Assembly (NCBI RefSeq): GCF_031326225.1
Contig: NZ_CP133720.1
Location: 4,474,648-4,538,647, forward strand
DNA from: Undibacterium cyanobacteriorum
GTDB lineage: Bacteria > Pseudomonadota > Gammaproteobacteria > Burkholderiales > Burkholderiaceae_D
Direction: 5' to 3'
Length of the DNA stretch: 64,000 nucleotides
Under the pieces are notes generated by a model. The model was not told where the DNA came from. It saw nothing but the letters and a program-made list of their open reading frames with translations, and did no database searches. This document shows positions 23,416-32,324 of this stretch, one piece after another (positions within the stretch are counted from its first letter, which is position 1; each line of letters starts with the position of its first letter). Made by a program: the position numbers and the translations under genes.

Positions 23416-24123
23416 TCAACACTTAATCTCTTTGCGCTTCTTGCCGATCGCACCGCGCGCTGCGACTTTGGCGATGTAGTCTGGTGCAAAAGGAATCTTA
23501 CATGCCGTATCACCAACGTCGATCGAAACGGTGCCGATAGCTTTTCCTGCTTGCACCGCCGCGTCATGCAGAGGGGCGACAAAGGAGCCCAGCGCGATCA
23601 CAAAACTGTTCATGCCGGAGCGCACTTCGTTGGGCTGTTGATGGATGGTCGTTTGCACGAAATCGAGGAGGCGTTGAAGCCATGGCAAATCAAGCGCTTG
23701 GTCGGGTGTCACCGAGACATAACTAATCAAAGTGGCCCACGCTGTTGCAGCAACATCTTCTTGCGAAGAACTACCCCACTCATTAATCAATTCAACCACG
23801 TGAGAGCTCTCGGTCGCTACCCACGCCACACTATAGCGACGGATCGCATTGCAATTAGCGGTTGCTAACCACTGCTGCAGTTGTTCCTTGCTCATCTCCT
23901 TGCCGTTCGCCATCAAGCCCGCCAAATACTGGGCATCGTAATTCCCTGTCGCGAACAAGTCGCATGCTAAAGCGGTATTACCTTTATGTGCCTTGAGCAG
24001 CTTCTTCATTTCTTCAATCTTGACGCCGAACACAGGATCGTTCGCACCATGCTTACGTAAAATCGCACGGTACGATTCACTACCTAGGCTTTCCAGAGTT
24101 TTTAAAATGTCCTGTGCACTCAT
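23416..24123 (-). CDS. DNA alkylation repair protein (AlkD/HEAT-repeat like)
   Basis: 235 aa, mostly alpha-helical, matching the DNA_alkylation repair family of HEAT-like glycosylases that remove N3- and N7-alkylpurines. Supporting blocks are VFGVKIEEMKKLLK, LATGNYDAQYLAGLMA-like helices, SSQEDVAATAWATL and RSGMNSFVIALG. The stop codon is 17 nt past the 94-bp REP array. The gene is divergent from the OmpA-family gene; between them lies a three-fold 11-bp repeat. Activity within the family varies, and catalytic residues were not individually verified. Confidence 0.75.
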   Translation of the reverse strand: MSAQDILKTLESLGSESYRAILRKHGANDPVFGVKIEEMKKLLKAHKGNTALACDLFATGNYDAQYLAGLMANGKEMSKEQLQQWLATANCNAIRRYSVAWVATESSHVVELINEWGSSSQEDVAATAWATLISYVSVTPDQALDLPWLQRLLDFVQTTIHQQPNEVRSGMNSFVIALGSFVAPLHDAAVQAGKAIGTVSIDVGDTACKIPFAPDYIAKVAARGAIGKKRKEIKC

Positions 24124-24250
24124 ACTAAGTCTCCTGCGTTAGATCCCGATTGATGAAATCTCGCTGTCCCATGCGGGACATACGTCGTATTAAAAAGATT
24201 CAACCTATCAACCCCATTTTGCAACCGATTGTCTAATGTCATTTGCTTAA

Positions 24251-24283
24251 AGTACACCATTAGTACATCATTAGTACACCATT
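24251..24283. repeat. Three-fold 11-bp phased repeat AGTACAYCATT
   Basis: AGTACACCATT, AGTACATCATT, AGTACACCATT follow each other without gaps in the divergent promoter region of the AlkD-like and OmpA-family genes. The 11-bp period puts each unit on the same DNA face, as in sites for cooperatively bound regulators. Nothing else is seen in this 245-nt gap. Confidence 0.6.
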
Positions 24284-24368
24284 CGGGAATACTGTGCTTC
24301 TTATTTTCTATTTATTTTATTATTTATTTTTTTAAATTTCTTCTCTCGTATTCAAGGAACCCATAGGA

Positions 24369-25424
24369 ATGAGCTTCACATCCCCTCTCCGCCGCCTCGC
24401 CATTGGTTTAGTTTGTGGTTTCACTTTCAGCAGCATCACCATCGGGAGTGCGCATGCACAAGCCGACGAAGCAAAGTATTGGGGTAAGGACGCTCCCGCG
24501 GGTGCCGATCACCCCTTGATTAAACGCTTCTCCGGCTCATGGCTAACAGCTTATTCCCTCGCAGAATGGGACATCAGCAAATTCCCAAGCTCGGATGTCT
24601 TAACCAAAGATAAAAAATTCCAGGACCTCATCACACTAGAAGGCAAGCAAACCCGACTGCAATATCTCGCCCCACGCGGCAAAATGCCAGTCGAGGTATT
24701 CCGCAACTACCAACAAGCCTTACAAATCGCTGGCTTCAAAACGCGCTTCGTCTGCGAAACACAGTGTGAAAAACTGTACTGGGCGTGGAAAGACATGAAC
24801 GAACCCAATAAGGGCATGCAGTTCGCCGAAGGTTATATCTATACGCCTAAAGACAGTCGCTACAGCCATACCTCAGCCTTAACCAGCGATCGCGGCATGA
24901 TGTTAGTGGGGACCATGAAAAAAGGCGGGCAAGATACCCATGTCTTGATTTACACCTCCTCAGCGGCCAACGACACTACCGGCTTAACCCAAACCTATAT
25001 CCACATCGCCGAGCCTAAACCTATGCCTACCGGCCAAGTGTTCGTCGATACCAAGGCCCTACAGAATGGTTTGCAAGAAGAAGGCAAAGTCACTTTAAAC
25101 GGCCTCTTTTTTGACACAGGTAAAGCTAGCATCAAAGAAGAATCGAAACCGCAATTGGAAGAAATGGCGAAGTTGATGCAAGCCCAAGCCAATCGCAAGT
25201 TCTTCATCGTGGGTCACACCGATAATATTGGCAATTTCGACGCCAATCAAACGCTCTCTTTGCAGCGCGCCCAAGCCGTCGTCAGCGCCCTCACCGCGGC
25301 ACCGTATCGTATCGCGGCCAATCGTTTGATCGCTAAAGGCAATGCGAACTTAGCGCCAGTTGCCAGCAACGCAGAAGAAGCAGGCCGTGCGCGCAATCGC
25401 CGAGTGGAATTGGTGGAACAGTAA
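24369..25424 (+). CDS. DUF4892 / OmpA-family outer-membrane-associated protein
   Basis: 351 aa. A signal peptide ends at AHAQA (about residue 31). An N-terminal DUF4892-like domain (about residues 45-225, including GKQTRLQYLAPRGKMPVEVF and HVLIYTSS) is followed by a C-terminal OmpA peptidoglycan-binding domain: NGLFFDTGKASIKEES, then VGHTDNIGNFDANQTLSLQRA and GRARNRRVELV, with the Asp and Arg that contact peptidoglycan. Probably a periplasmic or outer-membrane protein tied to the cell wall. Single gene with a hairpin terminator at 25433. Confidence 0.82.
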   Translation: MSFTSPLRRLAIGLVCGFTFSSITIGSAHAQADEAKYWGKDAPAGADHPLIKRFSGSWLTAYSLAEWDISKFPSSDVLTKDKKFQDLITLEGKQTRLQYLAPRGKMPVEVFRNYQQALQIAGFKTRFVCETQCEKLYWAWKDMNEPNKGMQFAEGYIYTPKDSRYSHTSALTSDRGMMLVGTMKKGGQDTHVLIYTSSAANDTTGLTQTYIHIAEPKPMPTGQVFVDTKALQNGLQEEGKVTLNGLFFDTGKASIKEESKPQLEEMAKLMQAQANRKFFIVGHTDNIGNFDANQTLSLQRAQAVVSALTAAPYRIAANRLIAKGNANLAPVASNAEEAGRARNRRVELVEQ

Positions 25425-25432
25425 AGAAAAAT

Positions 25433-25475
25433 GCAGGTGTCGGTGATGACCGACACCTGCAACACCAACATTTTT
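25433..25475 (+). terminator. Terminator after OmpA-family gene
   Basis: A perfect 12-bp stem GCAGGTGTCGGT/ACCGACACCTGC (25433-25444/25449-25460), loop GATG, with TTTTT 10 nt further. The short T-run is displaced, so efficiency is uncertain. Confidence 0.6.
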
Positions 25476-25503
25476 AAGCGCTAAGATTTCTCAGCGAAAC
25501 CGT

Positions 25504-25695
25504 TTATGTCGCGGCCACGGCTTGCAAGGCAAGATCCCGGGTCTTTTTGGCGATCTCCGCGCTAGTCTTAAACACGGCTTGTGCATGTGCCTCGGCTGCC
25601 GCATCACCCTTGGCCATAATCACTGCTTGAAACAACACCATATATTGTGCCTGTATAGCTGCGCTATAAGCAGCGTCAATTGCTTTCTCTTCCAT
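25504..25695 (-). CDS. Small Ala-rich helical protein, unknown
   Basis: 63 aa, Ala-rich (MEEKAIDAAYSAAIQAQYMV at the start), probably a single amphipathic helix or helical hairpin; no signal peptide and no family recognised. A real gene is supported by GAGGAGAG 5 nt before the ATG and its place 30 nt after the M28 peptidase stop codon on the same strand, suggesting co-transcription. Confidence 0.6.
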   Translation of the reverse strand: MEEKAIDAAYSAAIQAQYMVLFQAVIMAKGDAAAEAHAQAVFKTSAEIAKKTRDLALQAVAAT

Positions 25696-25725
25696 TTGAC
25701 TCTCCTCGCATCAATGATTTGTCAT

Positions 25726-27684
25726 TTACTTCTTCTGCCCTTCTCCCACAAAGGCCTTGGCCTCAGCACCAACACGAATCACACGCACTTGACGAATATC
25801 TTCCGCGGCACCTAGCTTCGCTACGCTGTCTTGGCCGGCAGTGAGCTTGCCGATGATGGGGAATTCGTTCGGTACTTTGCTTGCATCCGTTGCCAATAAC
25901 ATCTTACCTTGTGCATTGATCGCGAACACAGGTGTCTGCTTTGTATTACTCACTGCAGTCGGTGTCAATGTTTCAGTCATGGTAGTGTCGGGCCAGTTGC
26001 CATTCAAACTCATTAGCCATTGCCCTTCTTGTTGGGTGATGTTACCGATAGCAGCCGGTGGAGTCGTTGGACGCGGAGCGCCCGGATTAAATGTCGCTGG
26101 TTTGTAATTCGTTTCCAATTGCCCGATCAAACGCGCAACCGTCGCCGGTGCTGCATTGCTCTGTAACTCGACCAAGACATTGCCTTGTGCCGTCACCACT
26201 TCTACATATAAACCCGCTGGCAAATAAAAACCTTCACGACTCAAATTTTCTGGTGCGTTGGCTGCCTCGTAAGCCATCAAGGCAATGGCGATAGCAGAGT
26301 GTTGTTGGGCCTTCGCATACGGCACGACTTCATTATAAGTATCGAGCAAGGTATGCCAAGTGCGGCTGTAAACGAAGTCGGTTTTATTGTTGGCATTCGG
26401 CGTCGGTACACCTTTCATAGAAAAAGCTGAGGCATCGGTGCCCGCTAAAGCCTCGGCGCGTATCCTTGGATAATCACTGGTTTTGACTTCAAAACCGAAC
26501 TCAGGATTGCCACCATTGACACCATTGAGACTCTTAGCCACACGCTCAAACGGCGCTTTCCAAGCACTTGGTACGGTAATGCCGGATACCGCGCCCGGTG
26601 CGCCATCACGATTGAGCATCATGACTACTTTATCCATTTCTTTTGCATGTCTTTCGGTGTAAGCCGAGGCGCCGACAATGCCCAATTCCTCACCAGCCGA
26701 GGCCACCATCACAATACTACGTTTCGGTTTGGCGCCAGCTTTCGCCAATAAGCGCATGGCCTCAATCGTTGGCGAAACACCCGAACCATCATCAACCGCG
26801 CCTGTCGCACTGTCGAAACTATCTAAGTGAGCACCGATGACCACGTATTCATCGGGCTTTTCGGTGCCAGTGATTTTAGCGACCACGTTGTGATACGGCA
26901 CTGGCCCCGGATAAAACCAATTGCGGATATCAAATTCCAATTCGACTTTCTCGCCTTTTTTCAGCAGCGCTTGGATTTCATTGTAGTGATCCGCCGTCAT
27001 CTTGATGTCCGGCATGGTCGGTAAAGCTTCCCAACTGGTTGGCTTGGCATCCAACAGAGCTAAAGGTTCTTTGCCCGCTTGTATGGTGCCGAGCGCGCCT
27101 GCTTCCATTAATTTGAGACTCACGGCATCGGGCTTATATTCTTTACGGCCATCACGTCCCATCCCGCGACTGTCGCCAGGGATCAACACCCAAGCGCCTT
27201 TGAATTCGGCCATGCGCGCTTGCGCTTCGGCTTCATTCGCCGGCCCCAACACGGCCAAACCGCGTTGCACGCCCTTAGTACCAGCGGTGTAGCTAGGCGT
27301 ACCGAAACGTAAGCTCTTCTCACTCGGGGTGATCATCTTGCCAAACCATGGACCGCGATTGAAACCGAGCGGTTGCTGCGCCGCTTCTTCCAATTCGGCC
27401 GCAATACCCCAAGCCCGCATTTGATCACGCGTCCAACGTGCTGCGTGACTGAAGTTATCGCTACCCGCCATACGACCACCGAAACGATTCGTCAGTACAT
27501 CCAACCAAGTCATGACTTGTGGATCTTGGGTACCGATTTCAACGATTTTCTTTGCAGTGGCGTCTTGCGCCTGCGCGAAGCTTGTCACACCGCACAAGAT
27601 CAAAATAGCGATGGCGTGTTTGCTCTTAGCAAACAGAGAGTGCGCTTGAGACTGAGGATAGAATTCGGGACGGGAAGCGAACAT
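25726..27684 (-). CDS. M28-family zinc aminopeptidase, exported
   Basis: 652 aa. A signal peptide ends near FAQAQD (residue 40). A PA-like insert (about residues 130-240) precedes the M28 catalytic core. Zinc ligands and catalytic residues can be read as His286 in GAHLDSFD, Asp298 in AVDDGSG and the Glu pair at 332-333 in GEELGIVG. The C-terminal about 180 residues include a helical and a beta-rich tail (VEVVTAQGNVLVELQSNAA) beyond the peptidase. It hydrolyses N-terminal residues of peptides in the periplasm or outside. Followed by a small co-oriented gene. Confidence 0.88.
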   Translation of the reverse strand: MFASRPEFYPQSQAHSLFAKSKHAIAILILCGVTSFAQAQDATAKKIVEIGTQDPQVMTWLDVLTNRFGGRMAGSDNFSHAARWTRDQMRAWGIAAELEEAAQQPLGFNRGPWFGKMITPSEKSLRFGTPSYTAGTKGVQRGLAVLGPANEAEAQARMAEFKGAWVLIPGDSRGMGRDGRKEYKPDAVSLKLMEAGALGTIQAGKEPLALLDAKPTSWEALPTMPDIKMTADHYNEIQALLKKGEKVELEFDIRNWFYPGPVPYHNVVAKITGTEKPDEYVVIGAHLDSFDSATGAVDDGSGVSPTIEAMRLLAKAGAKPKRSIVMVASAGEELGIVGASAYTERHAKEMDKVVMMLNRDGAPGAVSGITVPSAWKAPFERVAKSLNGVNGGNPEFGFEVKTSDYPRIRAEALAGTDASAFSMKGVPTPNANNKTDFVYSRTWHTLLDTYNEVVPYAKAQQHSAIAIALMAYEAANAPENLSREGFYLPAGLYVEVVTAQGNVLVELQSNAAPATVARLIGQLETNYKPATFNPGAPRPTTPPAAIGNITQQEGQWLMSLNGNWPDTTMTETLTPTAVSNTKQTPVFAINAQGKMLLATDASKVPNEFPIIGKLTAGQDSVAKLGAAEDIRQVRVIRVGAEAKAFVGEGQKK

Positions 27685-27825
27685 GATGGTCTCTTATTGT
27701 GATTAGTCGGATTGAGCGAACAAGCGAACGGACGAACAAGCTAGCTCGCCCGACTTCGACTCTCAGGACTGTCGCAAGTTCCATCAAAGTGCTTAAGGCT
27801 ATTTAAGCCCCCCTTAGGAAAAACC

Positions 27826-28734
27826 CTAAGCAAAAATATCTTGCTTGGCTCGCTCACTAATCGCCGTCACGGCGGGATCTTGCAAGCGGCGCTCGGTAGT
27901 AATCACATAGATTTCTTCGACCAACTCAGGCACATCAAAGACCGCCTTGACGCCATATTGATGCATGACGTCTTGTTTCATCGCTGATGGCGCGAAAAAG
28001 AAGCCCGCGCCTGCGCGACCGAAGGCTTTCATCAAAGCACCATCATCAAACTCACCGACAATCACTGTTTGCAATTGCTGATCCGACATCCAACGCAAGA
28101 TTTTGCTTTGCACCGCGGCGTCTTCACTGGGTATCAAAAATGGTGCGCCTTTCAAGCATGCTGGATACTTACCTTTGTATCGCTTCGCCAAGGCGGGCTC
28201 GGCAAAGATGGTAAGTCCACATTTACCGAGTAAATGATTAAAAGCACGCACGCTGATTTGACTACTGACGCTACTCAAAGGACGATCTGCAATCACGGCA
28301 TCGATTTTGTGTACCGCCAAATCGCCTAACAGCAATTCCAAACGACCTTCGCGACAATGTAAGCGCACGGGTTCACTTAACTGTAAGGCAGGCTCCAACA
28401 GTTTATACGCCACCACCTTGGGCACGGCATCCGCAATGCCAACCCGAAAGGGACGTCGGCGCGCTTGCAATTGATTGCGTAGGACATCCAGTAACTGATC
28501 ACCGGTCGTGAAAATATCATCGGCATACACCATGATGCGTTGACCGGCTTCTGTCAGACTTAAGTTGCGTCCTGATTTTTTGAATAACTCGACGCCCAAA
28601 CTTTGTTCGAATTCATTGATCTGACCACTCACCGCATGCGGCGTCAAATGCAGCTGCTCCGCTGCTTTAGCGATACTGCCGGTCTTCGCCACCATCCAGT
28701 AATAGCGTAGATGCTTGTAATTCAATGACGCCAT
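27826..28734 (-). CDS. nhaR: LysR-family regulator, NhaR-like
   Basis: 302 aa. The N-terminal winged helix-turn-helix starts NYKHLRYYWMVAKTGSIAKA and continues LTPHAVSGQINEFEQ. This matches NhaR (which activates nhaA in response to sodium) more than typical LysR, including the YADDIF block. The C-terminal sensor domain is complete. No nhaA antiporter gene is within the window, so its target here is unknown. It is a single gene between the M28 peptidase and DUF2062 genes. Confidence 0.75.
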   Translation of the reverse strand: MASLNYKHLRYYWMVAKTGSIAKAAEQLHLTPHAVSGQINEFEQSLGVELFKKSGRNLSLTEAGQRIMVYADDIFTTGDQLLDVLRNQLQARRRPFRVGIADAVPKVVAYKLLEPALQLSEPVRLHCREGRLELLLGDLAVHKIDAVIADRPLSSVSSQISVRAFNHLLGKCGLTIFAEPALAKRYKGKYPACLKGAPFLIPSEDAAVQSKILRWMSDQQLQTVIVGEFDDGALMKAFGRAGAGFFFAPSAMKQDVMHQYGVKAVFDVPELVEEIYVITTERRLQDPAVTAISERAKQDIFA

Positions 28735-28803
28735 GGTCTACCTTTCGCTTGCGCTGTGTTTTTACTAGCGAGTATCGCGTTGTGCTAGTGGTAAAGCATC
28801 ATT

Positions 28804-29415
28804 CTACCCGCTAGCTGGATGATGTCGAGCAGAGCGACTCCGCTCCGCCGACGAAGTTTGACGACGCAGGGCTTGCAAGCGTAGCAAATTCCAATAACGG
28901 CTGGCACGCCATACTAATTGCATGAGGAGATAACTCGATAACGCCAAGCTCATCGCCAACACCACCATACCAATCACCCATGGCAAACCTAAATCAAGCA
29001 CCCATTGCCACCAGAGTTCGATACTCATGAGCGGCGCTTGCCAGTCGGTTTCTGGCAGGGCTGGTAAGCTACTCCACTTGGTGTCTGCGCCATGCAAACC
29101 CAATAGCCACTGACCGAGGCTGTAGGCAGCCATATAGATCGGCACGATGGTTAAAGGATTGGTTAAGAAAGTTCCGACCACCGCCATGGGCAAGTTAAGT
29201 CGAAAGAAAAAGGCGAGGCTGATCGCCGCAATCATCTGCAAAGGCCCGGGAATCATGCCACAGAAAACACCGGCGGCTAAACCCCAAGCGACTGCTTCAC
29301 GCTCGACTCGCCACAAACTGGAGCGGTCAAAGTGGTGCGTGAAACGACGGCTAATTGGAATACGTTCTATGGTTTGCCGATCCGGCAAAATACGACGAAG
29401 AAATTTCTTGGGCAT
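28804..29415 (-). CDS. DUF2062 membrane protein
   Basis: 203 aa. The family signature VAWGLAAGVFCGMIPGPLQM and FFFRLNLPMAVVGTFLTNPLT is evident, followed by two further hydrophobic segments (VLDLGLPWVIGMVVLAMSLA). Inner-membrane protein of unknown function, common in proteobacteria. Basic, disordered tail (SSAERSRSARHHPASG). Confidence 0.8.
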   Translation of the reverse strand: MPKKFLRRILPDRQTIERIPISRRFTHHFDRSSLWRVEREAVAWGLAAGVFCGMIPGPLQMIAAISLAFFFRLNLPMAVVGTFLTNPLTIVPIYMAAYSLGQWLLGLHGADTKWSSLPALPETDWQAPLMSIELWWQWVLDLGLPWVIGMVVLAMSLALSSYLLMQLVWRASRYWNLLRLQALRRQTSSAERSRSARHHPASG

Positions 29416-29497
29416 ACCAGTGCCTTTCGCTCTGCATGAGTGCCATCAGCACTTTGATGAATGGCACTCATGCAAAGTTTCAGGGTGTGAACTCGAT

Positions 29498-29989
29498 TTA
29501 ATAGTGGGTTTCTAAAATAGAGGGGCGGCGCTCAGTTGGCATTGGATGTGTATATTTGGGCGATGGATTTGGCTTATCCCCACTCATACTCGCATCTCCC
29601 AAAGTGACTAAATCCAACATCCAACGTTCAAGCGCCCTTGAAATCAAAATAGCCTCGCCATCACTCACGCGGCTATCGGCATCGACAATCGCGACCATCC
29701 ATGCCAACAATAGTTTTTGCAGTTGCGGATCTTCAATCTCGGCCAGCAAGCTGTCGATCAACTCCGGCGACATTTCAATTTGACCGTAATGCGCACCGCA
29801 TAGCAACATGTCTTCGCACAGCGTATGCACAATCTTCTCGAATTCATCTTCGCTTAAGCCGAGCTTTTGTACCATCTCATAACCCGCGACGAGTTCCAGC
29901 TCAGACTTATCTAAGCCACCGTCAACTAACATCGCCAATGCCACAATTCGCGCCATCGCTTGTGGACTATCTTTTTCGTAGCTACGCAT
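29498..29989 (-). CDS. TerB-like helical protein
   Basis: 163 aa. Two adjacent ATGs occur at 29992 and 29989; the second has the better spacing (5 nt) from GAGG. All-helical, with acidic ALAMLVDGGLDKSELEL and MVAIVDADSRVSDGEAILI segments that resemble the metal-binding D-G..D..E turns of TerB-type tellurite-resistance/stress proteins. Probably cytoplasmic and of unknown role. It begins 14 nt after the HPF stop, so the two are likely co-transcribed. Confidence 0.6.
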   Translation of the reverse strand: MRSYEKDSPQAMARIVALAMLVDGGLDKSELELVAGYEMVQKLGLSEDEFEKIVHTLCEDMLLCGAHYGQIEMSPELIDSLLAEIEDPQLQKLLLAWMVAIVDADSRVSDGEAILISRALERWMLDLVTLGDASMSGDKPNPSPKYTHPMPTERRPSILETHY

Positions 29990-30003
29990 CATGTCCTCAC
30001 CAA

Positions 30004-30378
30004 TTAAAAACGTTCAAGAGATTCGTTTTCTTCCACGCCTTGCTCCGGCCAGTGCTTGTGCTGCACGTGGCTGTGTTCGCGCTTACGCCCTATCCGCTTC
30101 GACAGCAGATGCTCGGCGCGACCAATCGCACGGTCGATCGCGACATACATATCGGTCTCGGTATCGTGCACGAGAATTTGTTGGCGACCGGCCAAGGGAA
30201 TTTGGATAAGACAATGTTTGTCCTCACCACCGCGTGGACCATTCACATCCGATAGTCGCACTTTGACAGTGCGCACTTCGTCCAAGGCCCAGTCAGTAGC
30301 GAACTTGAGGCGACGATAAGTGTGTTCACGCAAACCCTCGGTGAGTTCAAAGCCGCGTGCTTGGATGTCGATATGCAT
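30004..30378 (-). CDS. Ribosome hibernation promoting factor (HPF/RaiA family)
   Basis: 124 aa, the short HPF form. MHIDIQARGFELTEGLREHT is the beta-alpha start, KVRLSDVNGPRGGEDKHCLI the central strands, and DMYVAIDRAIGRAEHLLSKR the second helix; all are typical. It binds the 30S subunit and promotes inactive ribosomes in stationary phase. GAGGAG is positioned before the ATG. The C-terminal about 25 residues are His/Glu-rich. In an operon with the TerB-like gene. Confidence 0.88.
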   Translation of the reverse strand: MHIDIQARGFELTEGLREHTYRRLKFATDWALDEVRTVKVRLSDVNGPRGGEDKHCLIQIPLAGRQQILVHDTETDMYVAIDRAIGRAEHLLSKRIGRKREHSHVQHKHWPEQGVEENESLERF

Positions 30379-30537
30379 TGCTAATCTCCTCTTTAGAATG
30401 TCGCACCATATTGCGCGACATCCTTAGTGTAGGGATCAGCAAACTGTATTTCAAATCGATTAATTGGAGAGGATTGCTCGAAAAAATCGAGCAATCTCGT
30501 GAGGAGGACAAATCGCTAAACTAAGTTTTCGGACAGA

Positions 30538-32052
30538 TTAAGCGGCTTCACGTGCCATGCAATGGGCACGAATATAATCCAAATGGCTTGGCATGGCATC
30601 GACGCATTTGCGTATCACCATTTGTGTGTTGTACAAGAAGCCAGCGATTTCTTCTTGACTACGTTGATCAACCACAGGGCTATAGCGACGTGGCCGCATG
30701 CCTTGTCCATGCATCACTTGTAGCCAACTATCTTCGGGGAAGAGCTCTTCGTTTTCGCGCAAAATACGACCATTGCTAGCGAACAGATCCAACTTGATTT
30801 GCAAGCTTTCGGGTACTTCCATCTCGCGGCAGTATTTCCAAAACTCGCTATCTTCGCGGGTATTGACCTTGTAGTGCAAAATCAAGAAATCTCGAATTTG
30901 CGCATACTCTTTGTCGGTAAGGCGATTGTAATTGTCGATATCAACTTGATCGAAATCTTTGTTTGGGAAGAAGCTCAGCAAACGCATGAGTCCTGTCTTC
31001 ACCATATGAATGCTGGTTGACTCCAAGGGCTCCATGAAGCCACCGGATAAGCCAATCGCGAGACAGTTTTTATTCCACGCTTTTTTACGCTTACCCGTTG
31101 TGAATTTGATTTGGCGTGGTTCCGCCAACACTTGGCCATCGAGATTATTCAAAAGGATCTGCGTGGCTTTTTCGCTATCCATGAATTTGCTAGAGAACAC
31201 ATGACCATTGCCAATCCGATGTTGCAGAGGAATGCGCCATTGCCAACCTGCTTCATGTGCCGTCGAACGTGTATGCGCTTGGCTTGAGCCACCTAGAGAG
31301 CATGGCACCGCGATCGCTGTATCGCATGGCAGCCAATGGCTCCAATCTTCGTAACCCGTTTGTAAGGCTTGTTCAATCAAGAGCCCAACCATGCCAGAGC
31401 AATCAATAAAAAAATCGCCAGCGATGACGTCGCCATTCTCCATCGTCACCGATTCAATAAAGCCATTGTCGGCTTTCAGATTGACCTTAACGATCTTACC
31501 TTCAGTACGTTTGACGCCGCGTTGCTCGGAATAGCGACGTAAATATTTGGCGTACAGACCCGCATCGAAATGATAGGCATACGATAAATCAGACAAAGGA
31601 GAATTCGGTAAATCAGGACGACCGACACTGAATTTTCCCATCAAACTCGCGACGGTGTTGATCGAGAAAGGCTCTAAGCCATCGACCAAACCGAGTTGAT
31701 TCATCTTCAGCCAGTAGTGATAGAAATTCGCCATAGGCTGATCGCGTCCCACCGAACCGAAGCCGTGGAAATACTTGGTCCCTTTCACACCCCAGTTAAC
31801 GAATTCAATCCCTAACTTGAAAGTGCCTTGTGTATTGCGCAGAAAATCGTTCTCATCGATCCCGAGATGCGTATTGAAATTGCGAATGCTCGGAATCGTC
31901 GCTTCACCAACACCAATGGTTGAGATCAAATCGGATTCGATGAGGCGAATCCGATGTCCGTTCGGCAGCAGTTGTGCCATGGTCGCGGCGCTCATCCAAC
32001 CGGCGGTACCGCCGCCAACAATCACGATATCTTGTATGCGTTTATCAGACAT
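30538..32052 (-). CDS. Flavin-dependent tryptophan-halogenase family protein 2
   Basis: 504 aa from ATG 32052 (GAAGGAAG 6 nt upstream); a longer frame to 32136 lacks a ribosome site. IVIVGGGTAGWMSAATM is the FAD-binding start, VGEATIPS follows, Lys79 sits in GTFKLGIEFVNW at the same residue number as PrnA Lys79, and WQWRIP and FMEPLEST are intact. It is a close paralogue of the protein at 14665, with long shared blocks such as GLSGGFMEPLESTSIHMV. It lies 272 nt downstream of the TonB receptor gene at 32325 and is likely expressed with it. Association of two halogenase homologues with glycan uptake genes rather than a natural-product cluster is striking; substrate unknown. Confidence 0.85.
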   Translation of the reverse strand: MSDKRIQDIVIVGGGTAGWMSAATMAQLLPNGHRIRLIESDLISTIGVGEATIPSIRNFNTHLGIDENDFLRNTQGTFKLGIEFVNWGVKGTKYFHGFGSVGRDQPMANFYHYWLKMNQLGLVDGLEPFSINTVASLMGKFSVGRPDLPNSPLSDLSYAYHFDAGLYAKYLRRYSEQRGVKRTEGKIVKVNLKADNGFIESVTMENGDVIAGDFFIDCSGMVGLLIEQALQTGYEDWSHWLPCDTAIAVPCSLGGSSQAHTRSTAHEAGWQWRIPLQHRIGNGHVFSSKFMDSEKATQILLNNLDGQVLAEPRQIKFTTGKRKKAWNKNCLAIGLSGGFMEPLESTSIHMVKTGLMRLLSFFPNKDFDQVDIDNYNRLTDKEYAQIRDFLILHYKVNTREDSEFWKYCREMEVPESLQIKLDLFASNGRILRENEELFPEDSWLQVMHGQGMRPRRYSPVVDQRSQEEIAGFLYNTQMVIRKCVDAMPSHLDYIRAHCMAREAA

Positions 32053-32324
32053 GCTGATCTTCCTTCGATGTTCTTGTAGATCTGGGTCTTTACTGCTTTT
32101 CATTGTACGCCGACTCGATAACAAAAAAGAGTCCAATGCCGTCGATCATAAGGACCAAGACAATTGGACTCAAGGATGTTCGCTGGAGAGCGTGGTAAAA
32201 CTTTCACCTTTACTGACATCAATCTCTGTGGGTTGAGTTCGATGTCAGTTAGGTGTCACAACAACGACCGGATTAGTTATTGACTAGCTTAATGGCTAGC
32301 TTAATGACTAGCCTGGTAACTAGA

